64,000 nt of DNA, from assembly GCF_009498035.1 (NCBI RefSeq), contig NZ_CP034550.1, positions 9,858,001 to 9,922,000 on the forward strand, given 5' to 3'. Position numbers and translations under genes: made by a program. Position 1 is the first letter of the stretch, and each line of letters opens with the position of its first letter. This document shows positions 15,712 to 24,512 of this stretch, piece by piece. This stretch comes from Saccharothrix syringae (GTDB taxonomy: Bacteria; Actinomycetota; Actinomycetes; Mycobacteriales; Pseudonocardiaceae). The notes under the pieces were generated by a model, which ran no database searches, was not told where the DNA came from, and saw only the letters and a program-made list of their open reading frames with translations.

Positions 15712-17130
15712 TCACCCCCTCGGTCCACCGGCTCTCCGCGACCAGGTCTCGGCGAGCGGGTCACCGGTCCGGCGCGCCGAGTCGACGCCCAGTTCGCGAA
15801 GTTCGCCCCAGTCGTGGTCGAACGCCTCCAGCGCCTCGCAGAGGCGCCACACCTCGTCGTGCAGGCCCGAGACGTGCGCCAGCCGCACCGCCGACCTCAG
15901 GTTGTCCCGCTCCGCCGCGAACCAGGCCGCATCGGCGGCCTCCGCACCGAGCAGGTACCACCGGACGATCCGGTGCTCGACCCCGGCACGCGCGAAGGCG
16001 GTGTCCTCGCGCACCGCCCGACCGCGGGCGTGCAGCCGGACCAGGGGGTTGAAGCGGAAGCGACCGAACGCGCACTCCTCCAGCAGGTTGGCCTGGCACA
16101 GCTGCTCGACCGAGTCCTCCGGCCGCTCGTCGGCGGTCGCCGCGACGACGACGCCGTAGCCGAACTCCGGACCGGGGTGCAGACCCAGCGCGCGGTAGGC
16201 GAGCCGACCGGGTTCGGGCAGGCTCGCATAGGCCGCGTCGAAAACGTGCCCCACCCGGCGGTCCTCCACCGAAAGCCGGTCCACGCGCGTCCGCTCGTCG
16301 GCGAGGTGGCCCACGAGGTCGGCCACCGCCCAGCGGGGGTGCGTCGACAGCCGGGCCGCGGCCACCCGCAGCGCCATCGGCAATCCCCCGCACAACCGCA
16401 CCAGATCGCGCACCGCGGCCGGGTCCGACTCCACCCGGCCGTCCGGCACCGCGCTCACGAAGAGCTCCGCGCCCGGCCCCGGTGGCAGCGGACGCAGCTC
16501 AACCCCCCGGGCGCCGTCCGCGACCAGCCCGCCGAGCCGGAACCTGCTGGCCACCAGCACCACGCTGCCCGGTGACGCGGGCACGAGGACGCGCACCTGC
16601 GCGGGCGCGTCGACCCCGTCGAGCAGCACGAGCGTGCTCGCCCGCGAGGTCAGGCCGCGGAACAGCGCCGCCCGTCCCGGCAGGTCCGGCGGCACGTCCC
16701 GGGCGCCAAGCGCGCGCAGGAACGAGGCGAGCACGTCCGCGACCACGACGCCTCCCTCGCTCCGGTAGTCGTCGAGGTCCGCGTGCAGCAGGCCACCGGG
16801 GAACCGCCCCGCGTTGCGGCGGCACCAGTCCAGCGCGAAGGCCGTCTTGCCGACCCCCGCCATGCCGGTGAGCACGGCGATCACCGGCACCGGACCGGGA
16901 GCGGTGATCAGGTCGAGCTGGTCGGACTCCTCCGTCCGGTCCACGAAGGCGTGCGTCAGCAGGGGTAACTGCCAGGGCGTCGCGGCCGGCGGCGCCGCCT
17001 CGCCGAGGTACACCCCGTAGACGTCACGTGCCTGGACGACGCCTCCCACGACCTGCCCGGACACGTCGTTCGACCGGGATTCCCACCCGATCTCGCGGCC
17101 CGTGCCGCCGCCCGTCGTCCCCGAGGTCAT
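15712..17130 (-). CDS. NB-ARC STAND NTPase, C-terminally short
   Basis: A 472-residue protein from the ATG at 17130. The N-terminus carries SNDVSGQVVGGVVQARDVYG (about residues 18-37), a short motif common to many actinobacterial STAND proteins. The NB-ARC core follows: Walker A GMAGVGKTAFALDW (about residue 89), Walker B STLVLLDGVD and GLPMALRVAAARL (GxP motif). After the winged-helix region (YRALGLHPGPEFGYGVVVAA) only about 90 helical residues remain (WFAAERDNLRSAVRLAHVSG), so the long TPR sensor array of most relatives is missing or minimal. No effector domain is visible. STAND proteins act as ligand-triggered switches in regulation or defence; the partner here is unknown. Confidence 0.85.
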   Translation of the reverse strand: MTSGTTGGGTGREIGWESRSNDVSGQVVGGVVQARDVYGVYLGEAAPPAATPWQLPLLTHAFVDRTEESDQLDLITAPGPVPVIAVLTGMAGVGKTAFALDWCRRNAGRFPGGLLHADLDDYRSEGGVVVADVLASFLRALGARDVPPDLPGRAALFRGLTSRASTLVLLDGVDAPAQVRVLVPASPGSVVLVASRFRLGGLVADGARGVELRPLPPGPGAELFVSAVPDGRVESDPAAVRDLVRLCGGLPMALRVAAARLSTHPRWAVADLVGHLADERTRVDRLSVEDRRVGHVFDAAYASLPEPGRLAYRALGLHPGPEFGYGVVVAATADERPEDSVEQLCQANLLEECAFGRFRFNPLVRLHARGRAVREDTAFARAGVEHRIVRWYLLGAEAADAAWFAAERDNLRSAVRLAHVSGLHDEVWRLCEALEAFDHDWGELRELGVDSARRTGDPLAETWSRRAGGPRG

Positions 17131-17303
17131 CCGTGTCCCTGTCGCGCCGGCTGTGCCACGGACGCTACAAGGCATTCGGGGTGTTGGACCTTCAGGTCAC
17201 CTCGAAAACCACGTTCCCGACCGCCCGGGAACCCGGTCCGGGAGCGCACCCGACCGGAACCGACCGGGGCAGCCGCTTCACCAGCGTGAACATCGTTGAC
17301 GCC

Positions 17304-17319
17304 TGTGGTCTGGACCACT
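17304..17319 (+). promoter_or_regulatory. DasR-responsive element (dre-like) upstream of the alginate-lyase-family gene
   Basis: GTGGTC-TG-GACCAC (17305-17318) is a perfect inverted repeat matching the dre consensus for the GntR-type GlcNAc-sensing repressor DasR (A-C/G-TGGTCTAGACCA-C/G-T) except for one central base. It lies 14 bp before the ATG at 17333, where a bound repressor would block transcription. Confidence 0.65.
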
Positions 17320-17332
17320 AAGACTCGAACTC

Positions 17333-18496
17333 ATGCGCTGGAAATCCCTGCTCCTCGCAACCACCCTCCTCACCTCCCTGAGCACCACGACCGCCACCGC
17401 CGCCCCCGCCACCTTCGCCCACCCGGGCGTCCTGGTGGGCAAGTCCCAGCTGGACTTCGTCCGCGACAAGGTCAACACCAACCAGCAACCCTGGCGAGCC
17501 GCCTACGACCAGATGCTGGCCCACCCCTTCGCCTCCCTCACCCGCACCCCCAAACCACGCGCCGTGGTGGAGTGCGGGTCCTACTCCAACCCCAACTACG
17601 GCTGCACGGACGAGCGCGAGGACGCCCTGGCCGCCTACACGCTCTCGCTCGCCTGGTACATCACCCGGGACGACCGCTACGCCACCAAGGCGATCGAGAT
17701 CATGGACGCCTGGTCGGCCACCATCCGCGACCACACCAACAGCAACGCGCCCCTCCAGACCGCGTGGGCCGGGTCGACGTGGCCGCGCGCCGCCGAGATC
17801 ATCAAGCACGTGCGCGGGAACTGGCCGAACTCCGGGCGGTTCGCCACCATGCTCCGCGACGTCTACCTGCCCGAGGTCATCAACGGCCGCACCAGCTCCA
17901 ACGGCAACTGGGAGCTGTCCATGACGGAGGCTTCCCTGGGCATCTCCGTCTTCCTGGAGGACCGCGCCTCCTACGACAAGGCCGTGTCGATCTTCCGCAA
18001 CCGCATCGCCGCCTACGTCTACCTCACCACCGACGGCGACCTGCCGCGCACCGTCCCGGGCAGCGGGCTCGACACGCGCGAGGAGATCATCTCCTACTGG
18101 CAGGGCCAGAGCACCTTCGTCAACGGCCTGACCCAGGAGACCTGCCGCGACTTCACGCACACCGGCTACGGCCTGGCCGCCGCCTCCCACGTCGCGGAGA
18201 CCGCCCGGCTCCAGGGCCAGGACCTGTGGGGCGAGGTGCGCGAACGCCTGCGCCACGCCTACGGCCTGCACGCCAAGTACCAGCTCGGCGTCGAACCGGT
18301 GCCGTCCTGGCTGTGCGGCGGGACCTACAAGCAGGCGCTCGGGCCGACCACCGAGGTCGCGTTCAACGCGCTCGCCAACCGCCTGGGCATCGCCATGACC
18401 AACACCCAGCGCCTGACCGAGCGGCAGCGACCGGCGGGCACCGACAAGCTGTTCATCGCCTGGGAGACCCTGACCCACGCGTCCAACCCCAACTAG
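17333..18496 (+). CDS. Secreted alginate-lyase-family polysaccharide lyase
   Basis: A 387-residue protein with a Sec signal peptide (MRWKSLLLATTLLTSLSTTT, cleavage near TATAAPA). The mature part has the alginate lyase (PF05426-type) alpha/alpha toroid pattern: HPGVLVGKSQLDFVRDKVNT, RDDRYATKAIEIMDAWSATI, GNWELSMTEASLGISVFLED and CRDFTHTGYGLAAASHVAET (catalytic Asn/His/Tyr region). The true substrate may not be alginate. A dre-like operator immediately upstream implies control by N-acetylglucosamine through DasR, which suggests an amino-sugar-containing polymer or the chitin regulon. A strong hairpin terminator follows. Confidence 0.8.
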   Translation: MRWKSLLLATTLLTSLSTTTATAAPATFAHPGVLVGKSQLDFVRDKVNTNQQPWRAAYDQMLAHPFASLTRTPKPRAVVECGSYSNPNYGCTDEREDALAAYTLSLAWYITRDDRYATKAIEIMDAWSATIRDHTNSNAPLQTAWAGSTWPRAAEIIKHVRGNWPNSGRFATMLRDVYLPEVINGRTSSNGNWELSMTEASLGISVFLEDRASYDKAVSIFRNRIAAYVYLTTDGDLPRTVPGSGLDTREEIISYWQGQSTFVNGLTQETCRDFTHTGYGLAAASHVAETARLQGQDLWGEVRERLRHAYGLHAKYQLGVEPVPSWLCGGTYKQALGPTTEVAFNALANRLGIAMTNTQRLTERQRPAGTDKLFIAWETLTHASNPN

Positions 18497-18502
18497 CCCA
18501 CC

Positions 18503-18540
18503 GCGTCCTCCGCCGAACACCCGAGATCGGCGGAGGACGC
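18503..18540 (+). terminator. Hairpin terminator after the alginate-lyase-family gene
   Basis: A perfect 14-bp inverted repeat GCGTCCTCCGCCGA (18503-18516) and complement at 18527-18540, with a 10-nt loop, starting 7 bp after the stop codon. Confidence 0.75.
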
Positions 18541-18567
18541 GACCCCGAAACGCGCGATCATCCCCGG

Positions 18568-20601
18568 ATGGCGGACTTCCCGTGGCAGGACGGCCGTGAC
18601 ACGCGCGAGCGGGTCCTCGAAGACGCCCTGTCGAAAGCCCTGGAACAGGAGCAGGTCCGCACCGCCCTCGCCGACCTGACCGCACCCGACGTGCGCCGGG
18701 CCGTGGCGGAGGTCGAGCGCTCGGTCTTCGCGCCGGTCCGCGACCTGGAGCACGAGTACACCCGCTTGGCGATCCTTGTCCGGTCCTACCGCGAACCCGA
18801 CCTATTCTCCAGGGCGGTTCTCCCCTTCGGCGCCCAGCTGGTGACCCTGGTGCTCGTCCCGGCCGTCTGCGCGGCCGTCTCGGCGAACGCCCTGCTCACG
18901 GAGTTCGGCCTCGGCTACTACCTGGGCTGGTGGTTCACCGGCCTGTTCGCCGCCGCGCTGATCCCGGGAGCCCTGGGGATGCGCGCCTGGCGCGCGGGCC
19001 GCCCGAGGCACCTGTGGCCCTTCGGCACCGTCGTCTGGCTCGCCGTCATGCTCGGCCGGTGGGCGCTGCCCGAGGAAGACTGGCAGGTCAGTCTCGTCGC
19101 GGCGGGCGTCGTATCCGTCATACTGGTGATGGTGATCTTGGCGACGCTGCCCAAGGCCACCCCGCCACCCAGGTCGACCGTGCCCGCGGAAGCGCTGGCG
19201 GCCTTCAACACGTGGTCCGAGGCGGTCCTCCAGGAGGGCGTCCTGCCCATCCTCTACACCTGGATCAACGAGGCGACGATCGCCGAGCACCCGACCCTGC
19301 TCGCCCTGCGCGAGGCACCCGCCCTCGTGCGCGCCGACCACGTCCGGATGCACGTCCCGACGCCCGCGAGCGAGGAACTGGTCCGCCTGGTCGCCGGTTC
19401 CGAGGGCGGCAGCTTCGCCGTCGCGGGCCCGCGCGGCGCGGGCAAGACGCACCTGCTGCGGGCGTTCTGCGGCGGCCGCTACCGCGACCAGACCAGCGCA
19501 CCCGACCTGGCCGTCCTGGTGTCGGCACCGGTCGAGTACGTGCCGCACGAGTTCGTGCTCCACCTGTTCGCCGAGACCTGCGAGGCCGCCATCGCCCACA
19601 CCACCGGGCACCGCACCAAGCGCCGGCCCGGCCCGCTGGCCTCGGCCGCCCACGAGAACCTGGTCCTGCTCAACTACGTGCGCTCCTACAACCGCGAGGT
19701 CGGCGGCAAGGGTGGCTTCAAGGGCTTCGAGCTGAACGGCAAGCGGGCCGTCACGCTGGCCGGGCGCGCGTTGACCTACCCGGAGCTGGTGAAGCGGTTC
19801 CGCCAGTTCCTCGCCCTGGCCGCGGCCGAGCTGCCCGGCCGGGTGATCGTGGCGATCGACGAGCTGGACCGCATCGGCGCCGGCGAGCCCGCGCGGCGCT
19901 TCCTCAACGAGGTCAAGGCCGTCTTCGACGTCCCGGGCTGCCACTACCTGGTGTCGGTCTCCACCGAGGCCCAGTACGACTTCGAGCTGTCCGGCATCGG
20001 CCTGCGCAGCGTCTTCGACAGCTCGTTCGACGAGGTCGTCCGGGTCGACTACCTGGACCACAGGTACGCGGGCGCGCTGCTGCGCCGGTACGTGCTCGGC
20101 CTGTCCGCGCCGTTCCACGCCCTGGCCTACGCGATGTCCGGCGGCCTGGCCCGGCAGCTCGTGCGCACCGCCCGCGCGATCGTGGAGCTGGGCCGGGAAC
20201 GACGCGCCCGCCCGCTCTCCGAGGTCGCCGGCACGCTCGTCCGCGCCGAGCTGCTGCGCACGTGCCGGGCGACCGCGGACGCGCTGACCGCCGTGGACGA
20301 CCTGGACGGCGTGACCGCCCTGCTCCGCGTCCTGGACGAGCAGCCCTACGACCTGTACGCCTACGCCCAGCAGGTGATCAAGTCCTACGACGGCCGATCC
20401 GAGCGCGTCGGCCGGCTGCGCGACGCCGTGGGCGCGCGGGTGGTGTTCCTGGCGACCGTCCTGGCGCTGTTCACCGACGACGTCACCGAGGAGCGCCTGG
20501 CAGCGGTCGACCTCGACCAGCTCGCCCGCGCCCGCCGGTACGCGGGCACGAACCCCGCCGCGGGCCTCGACCTCCTCGAAGACCTCCGCCAACGCCTCTA
20601 G
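18568..20601 (+). CDS. Membrane-anchored KAP-like P-loop ATPase
   Basis: A 677-residue protein with an ATG at 18568. The first 90 residues are charged and helical. Three or four membrane helices follow at about residues 90-200 (GAQLVTLVLVPAVCAAVSAN, YYLGWWFTGLFAAALIPGAL, LVAAGVVSVILVMVILATLP). The cytoplasmic ATPase domain has Walker A AVAGPRGAGKTHLLRAF (about residue 288), Walker B RVIVAIDELDRIG (about 425) and sensor-like VSVSTEAQYDFELSG. This membrane insertion plus AAA/STAND ATPase plan fits the KAP-like class, some members of which act in phage defence, but no partner is adjacent. Its stop overlaps that of the convergent fusion gene by CTAG. Confidence 0.7.
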   Translation: MADFPWQDGRDTRERVLEDALSKALEQEQVRTALADLTAPDVRRAVAEVERSVFAPVRDLEHEYTRLAILVRSYREPDLFSRAVLPFGAQLVTLVLVPAVCAAVSANALLTEFGLGYYLGWWFTGLFAAALIPGALGMRAWRAGRPRHLWPFGTVVWLAVMLGRWALPEEDWQVSLVAAGVVSVILVMVILATLPKATPPPRSTVPAEALAAFNTWSEAVLQEGVLPILYTWINEATIAEHPTLLALREAPALVRADHVRMHVPTPASEELVRLVAGSEGGSFAVAGPRGAGKTHLLRAFCGGRYRDQTSAPDLAVLVSAPVEYVPHEFVLHLFAETCEAAIAHTTGHRTKRRPGPLASAAHENLVLLNYVRSYNREVGGKGGFKGFELNGKRAVTLAGRALTYPELVKRFRQFLALAAAELPGRVIVAIDELDRIGAGEPARRFLNEVKAVFDVPGCHYLVSVSTEAQYDFELSGIGLRSVFDSSFDEVVRVDYLDHRYAGALLRRYVLGLSAPFHALAYAMSGGLARQLVRTARAIVELGRERRARPLSEVAGTLVRAELLRTCRATADALTAVDDLDGVTALLRVLDEQPYDLYAYAQQVIKSYDGRSERVGRLRDAVGARVVFLATVLALFTDDVTEERLAAVDLDQLARARRYAGTNPAAGLDLLEDLRQRL

Positions 20602-21878
20602 ACCAGCCCCTGCACCTCCGCGTACCCCGGCACGTCATCTGGCACGTCCCCGCCGTCCCGCACCGCCAACGCCGCCCGCACGGCCGCCCCCAGCGCCGCC
20701 CGGAACGGCAGCGACCCGGTGCTGACCCGCCGCACCCCCAGCTCCCGCAGCCGCTCGACCGGCAACTGCGCCAGCAGGTTCACCGGCACCGGCAGGGCCG
20801 CCACCAGCCGAGCCACCTCCCGCTCGTCCGACACCCCGGGCACGAACACCCCGTCCGCCCCCGCGTCCACGTACCGCCGAGCCCGCTCAAGCGTGCTCCC
20901 CGTCTCCACCCCCAACCAGTGCGCGTCCACCCGCGCGTTGACGAACAACCCGGGCGCGGCCTCCTTGAACGCCCGCACCACCGCCGCGTGCGAGACCGGG
21001 TCCGCCAACCCGTCACCACGCCCGTCCTCCACGTTCACCCCGGCCACCCCCAGCTCGTGCAGCTCGGCGGCCAACTCCCCGCCGCCGGCCCCGGCCTCGA
21101 CGTCCACGGTCACCGGCACGGGCAGCCGCACCAGCCGACGCGCCAACGCCAGGGTCTCCGCCCGCGCCACCCCCGCCCCGTCGCGCAGCCCGTGCCCCGC
21201 CGCCACGCCCAGGCTCGTCGTGCCCACGGCCGCGAACCCGGCCCGCACGAACGCCGCCGCCGACGCGAAGTCCCAGGCGTTGGGCAGCACCAGGAAGTCC
21301 TCGTGCAGCCGGTGGAACAGCCGCGCGCCCTCGGCCAGCGCCAGCGCGTGCTCCCGCGCCGGGCACGCGTGCCGCCCGGCCCCGAACCAGGCCGCGCCCA
21401 GGTCCACCTCGACCGGCTCGCCGCCGGGCGCGACCCGCCGCGTCACCGGCACCGGCGGCGACGCGCCCGCGACGAGCGCCCGGGTCGCGCCGCACGCCTG
21501 CACGAGCAGCCCGACCCGGTTGGCCGTCGCCTCGTCCCACACCCCGCCGAACGCGTCGACCAGCCGCGCCACCGCCTCGTCGGCCCCCGGCACCACCGGC
21601 ACGTGCGGCTGGTAGCACCGCGCGACCAGCGCCACGTCCCCCGCCACCGCGCGCGGCACGCCCAGCGCCCCGGCCAGCACCGCCACCGGGTCGCCCGGCC
21701 GCCGCAGGGCCGCGGGGTCCACCCCGGCCAGCACCCGCTCGACCAGCCCGCGCCGCCGCGCGTGGTCCGCGCCCTCGCTGAACCGCGCCACCCCGGCCCG
21801 CAGCCAGGCCACCCCCGAGGAAGCCGGCGGCACCGACGGCACCGCGTACGCCTCGTCCAGCAGCACCCCGTGATCCAT
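20598..21878 (-). CDS. Fusion of a P450-like N-terminal domain to an isocitrate lyase/PEP mutase domain
   Basis: A 426-residue protein from the ATG at 21878. Residues about 1-185 include the motif AAWFGAGRHACPAREHALAL, very like the P450 haem-binding loop FGxGxHxC, after a helical region (VARFSEGADHARRRGLVERV). This part is far shorter than a full P450 (about 400 residues). Residues about 190-426 are a PEP mutase/ICL-type TIM barrel: LHEDFLVLPNAWDFASAAAF, VPVTVDVEAGAGGG (metal-binding Asp/Glu), GVNVEDGRG and VNARVDAHWLG, ending with LPVPVNLLAQLP. Family members include carboxyphosphonoenolpyruvate mutase and oxaloacetase-like enzymes. The fusion is unusual. It is divergent from the ArsR gene (57 bp). 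Confidence 0.75.
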   Translation of the reverse strand: MDHGVLLDEAYAVPSVPPASSGVAWLRAGVARFSEGADHARRRGLVERVLAGVDPAALRRPGDPVAVLAGALGVPRAVAGDVALVARCYQPHVPVVPGADEAVARLVDAFGGVWDEATANRVGLLVQACGATRALVAGASPPVPVTRRVAPGGEPVEVDLGAAWFGAGRHACPAREHALALAEGARLFHRLHEDFLVLPNAWDFASAAAFVRAGFAAVGTTSLGVAAGHGLRDGAGVARAETLALARRLVRLPVPVTVDVEAGAGGGELAAELHELGVAGVNVEDGRGDGLADPVSHAAVVRAFKEAAPGLFVNARVDAHWLGVETGSTLERARRYVDAGADGVFVPGVSDEREVARLVAALPVPVNLLAQLPVERLRELGVRRVSTGSLPFRAALGAAVRAALAVRDGGDVPDDVPGYAEVQGLV

Positions 21879-21935
21879 GCCGGCCACCGTAGGACCGGAA
21901 CAGTTCGGTGCGCGCCGAAGCGTGCCCACCGGACA

Positions 21936-22616
21936 ATGACCCCCGTGGCAGCCGATGAACTAGCGGCCCTGGCCGCCCTGCTGGCCGACCGCACCCGCGC
22001 GCGGTTCCTGCTCGCGCTGATCGACGGCCGCGCGTGGACCTCGGGCGAGCTGGCCGCCGCGGCGAACGTCGCGCCGTCCACCGCGAGCGAGCACCTGACC
22101 CGCCTGGTCGACGGCGGCCTGCTGGTGGAGCGCAGGCAGGGCCGCCACCGGTACGTCCAGCTCGCGGGCCCCGACCAGGCCCGGCTGCTGGAGGACCTGC
22201 TGGCCCACCTGGGACCGGCCGGGCCCGCGCCGACGCTGCGGGCGTCGACCGCCGACCGGGCCCTGCGCCGCGGCCGGACGTGCTACGACCACCTGGCCGG
22301 GCACCTGGGCGTGGCCATCACCGACGCCATGACCGGGCGCGGGCTGCTCACCGACCAGTGCGCGGTGACCGACGCCGGGCTGGCCTGGCTGGGCGAGCTG
22401 GGGTTCCGCCCCACCCGGCGCCCGCTCGCCCGCGCCTGCCTGGACTGGACCGAGCGCCGCACCCACCTCGCCGGCGCGGCGGGCGCCCACGTGCACGCTC
22501 ACCTGCGGGAACGCGGCTGGGTGCGCGGCGTCGGCACGGGCCGCGCCGTCCGGCTCACGCCGAGCGGCGAGGCGGGGCTGCGCGACCTGCTCGGCCTCTC
22601 GCTTCGAAGCCCCTAG
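21936..22616 (+). CDS. ArsR family winged-helix regulator
   Basis: About 226 residues from the ATG at 21936; a GTG at 21945 is possible. The winged helix is at residues 10-80: LAALLADRTRARFLLALIDG, SGELAAAANVAPSTASEHLT and LLVERRQGRHRYVQLAGPD. A C-terminal domain of about 120 residues follows (RTCYDHLAGHLGVAITDAMT, ARACLDWTERRTHLAGAAGA), characteristic of a subgroup with Cys residues in RTCYDHLAG and LARACLDWTERR that may bind a ligand or metal. It is transcribed divergently from the PEP-mutase fusion gene and is its likely regulator. The 3' end overlaps the PP2C gene end by CTAG. Confidence 0.85.
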   Translation: MTPVAADELAALAALLADRTRARFLLALIDGRAWTSGELAAAANVAPSTASEHLTRLVDGGLLVERRQGRHRYVQLAGPDQARLLEDLLAHLGPAGPAPTLRASTADRALRRGRTCYDHLAGHLGVAITDAMTGRGLLTDQCAVTDAGLAWLGELGFRPTRRPLARACLDWTERRTHLAGAAGAHVHAHLRERGWVRGVGTGRAVRLTPSGEAGLRDLLGLSLRSP

Positions 22617-23362
22617 CGGCCCAGCCACTTCGGCAGCCACGACGAGTTGCCCGCCGGCAGCACGTCGACCACCAGGCACGTGATGTTGTCCGGCCCACCG
22701 CGCGCGTTGGCCGCCGCGATGAGCGCCCGCACGGTCTGCTCCCCGTCCGGGTCCGCGCTCAGCAGCGACGCGATCTCGGCCGCCGTGACCACGTCGGACA
22801 GCCCGTCCGAGCAGATCAGGTACCGGTCGCCCGCCCGGACCTCCTGGAAGAACAGGTCCGGGTCGTGCGCGCTGCCCGCCTGGAGCGCGCGCATGAGCAT
22901 CGACCGGCCGGGGTGCTCGTCGGCCTGCTCGGCGGACATGCGGCCGTCGTCGACCAGGGCCTGCACCATGGTGTGGTCGCGGGTGACCTGGCTCAGCTCG
23001 CCGTCGCGGACCAGGTAGCAGCGGGAGTCCCCGATGTGCCCGACGGCGAACCGCTCGCCGTCCCACACCAGCGCGGTGAGCGTGGTGCCCATGCCGCGCA
23101 TGTCGAAGTTCTCCTCGGCCAGGTCGGTCAGCCGGATGGCGATCCGCCGCGCCGCCTCGGCCAGCTCGCCGAGGGGGTCGTCGGCCTCCACGTCCAGCTC
23201 GGCCAGCACCCCCACCGCGATCGAGCTGGCCACCTCGCCGTACGCGTGACCGCCCATGCCGTCGGCCACGGCGAACAGGCGCTCGCTGCAGTACACCGAG
23301 TCCTCGTTCGCTTCACGGCGCAGGCCGGGGTCGGTTCCGACGGCGTACCGGAGCGCATACAT
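22613..23362 (-). CDS. PP2C-type Ser/Thr protein phosphatase
   Basis: A 249-residue protein: VGTDPGLRREANEDSVYC, LFAVADGMGGHAYGEVAS (metal-binding ADGMGGH), MGTTLTALVWDG, AVGHIGDSRCYLVRDGEL, RYLICSDGLSDVV and ARGGPDNITCLVVDVL. All eleven PP2C motif blocks used for the dinuclear metal centre appear intact. It is close to the catalytic domain of PstP, but without the transmembrane helix and extracellular tail, and it is not in the usual pkn/fha/pbp cell-division cluster, so I do not give it that symbol. It probably reverses Ser/Thr kinase phosphorylation in the cytoplasm. The neighbours are unrelated in function. Confidence 0.9.
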   Translation of the reverse strand: MYALRYAVGTDPGLRREANEDSVYCSERLFAVADGMGGHAYGEVASSIAVGVLAELDVEADDPLGELAEAARRIAIRLTDLAEENFDMRGMGTTLTALVWDGERFAVGHIGDSRCYLVRDGELSQVTRDHTMVQALVDDGRMSAEQADEHPGRSMLMRALQAGSAHDPDLFFQEVRAGDRYLICSDGLSDVVTAAEIASLLSADPDGEQTVRALIAAANARGGPDNITCLVVDVLPAGNSSWLPKWLGR

Positions 23363-23417
23363 GCCGGATAGTGAATCACCCGCACGGGTGCCCGTGAGCA
23401 GGGCATCTCCAAAAAGG

Positions 23418-24458
23418 TCACCGGGGACGGCCGTAGAACTCGCTCAGGACGAGCATGGCGGCCCCCGCGGCGACCACGTCATCACCCAGCGGGGTGATCG
23501 ACACGTCCACCGGCAGCCACTCGTCCTTGGGCAGCCGCGCGCGCACCCCGTCCAGGTAGGCGGCGGGTTCGGCGAGCACCGCGCGGCCCGCGAGCACCAC
23601 GTGGTCGATGTCGAGCAGCTGCACCAGGTCGGCCACGGCGACGCCCACCACCGAGGTGGCCTCCACCAGGTCGCCGCGGGCGGCGGCGAGGTTGTGCAGC
23701 GCCTCCACGCACCCGGTGCGCCCGCACACGCACGTCGGCCCGTCGAGCTGGAGGGTGGTGTGCCCGTACTCGCCCGCGTTGGTCCGCGCGCCCCGGTGCA
23801 CGCGCCCGTCGAGCAGCATGCCGATGCCCAGGCCCGTGCCGACGAGCACCAGCACGGCGTCGCGCAGCTCCTCGCCGCGCCGCCACGCCTCGGCGACCAT
23901 CGCGGTGTTGGTGTCCTTGTCGAGCACGACCGGCAGGCCCAGCCGCTCCTCGGCCCACGAGCGCAGCGGCACGTCGTGCCAGCCGGTCAGGCCGTTCGGG
24001 TCGTGCACCACGCCGGTGCGGTGGTCGAGCGGCCCGACGAACCCGATGCCCACGCCGATCAGCCGGTCGCTGCGCAGGCGGTCGACCAGGCGGGTCAGCT
24101 CGGCCACGAACGCGGGCGGGTCGAAGCCGCGGGGCAGCGGGGCGACCGCGCGGTCGAGCACGGTGCCCGCGAGGTCGGTGAGCACCACGCGCAGCTCGTC
24201 CCGCTCGACCTGGGCCCCGAGCGCCAGCCTGCTGTCGGCGACCAGCTTGAGCAGGGTGCGCGGCTTGCCGACGCCCACGTTGCGCGTCCCGGACTCCACC
24301 AGCAGGCCGTCGGCGATGAGCCTGCCGACCACCTTGGACACCGCCTGCGGGGTCAGCCCGCTGCGCTCGGCCAGCTCGACCCTCGTCACCGCGCCGGATC
24401 GGGCCAGGCCGAGCACCACCGCGTCGTTGTACCCCCGCAGGAAGCGCAAGTTGGCCAC
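23418..24458 (-). CDS. ROK family transcriptional regulator
   Basis: A 346-residue protein from the GTG at 24458. The N-terminal MarR-like helix-turn-helix is GAVTRVELAERSGLTPQAVS then KVVGRLIADGLLVESG. The ROK domain has LVGTGLGIGMLLDGRVHRGA (ATP/sugar motif), AGEYGHTTL and the zinc-binding cluster CVCGRTGCVEAL (ROK signature CxCGxxGCxE). ROK repressors sense sugars or phosphosugars. It is divergent from the Gfo/Idh oxidoreductase gene; the 54-bp space contains a 9-bp AT-rich perfect inverted repeat, the likely operator for both genes. Confidence 0.88.
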   Translation of the reverse strand: MANLRFLRGYNDAVVLGLARSGAVTRVELAERSGLTPQAVSKVVGRLIADGLLVESGTRNVGVGKPRTLLKLVADSRLALGAQVERDELRVVLTDLAGTVLDRAVAPLPRGFDPPAFVAELTRLVDRLRSDRLIGVGIGFVGPLDHRTGVVHDPNGLTGWHDVPLRSWAEERLGLPVVLDKDTNTAMVAEAWRRGEELRDAVLVLVGTGLGIGMLLDGRVHRGARTNAGEYGHTTLQLDGPTCVCGRTGCVEALHNLAAARGDLVEATSVVGVAVADLVQLLDIDHVVLAGRAVLAEPAAYLDGVRARLPKDEWLPVDVSITPLGDDVVAAGAAMLVLSEFYGRPR

Positions 24459-24482
24459 GGGATCATCCTCGCACGCCTGGCG

Positions 24483-24509
24483 TTTATTAAACACTGTTGC
24501 TTTAATAAA
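24483..24509. promoter_or_regulatory. Likely ROK operator between the divergent genes
   Basis: TTTATTAAA (24483-24491) and TTTAATAAA (24501-24509) form a perfect 9-bp inverted repeat with a 9-bp spacer, strikingly AT-rich in a GC-rich genome. It lies 3 bp before the ATG of the oxidoreductase gene and 25 bp from the ROK gene start, so a bound repressor would cover both promoters. Confidence 0.7.
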
Positions 24510-24512
24510 GCC

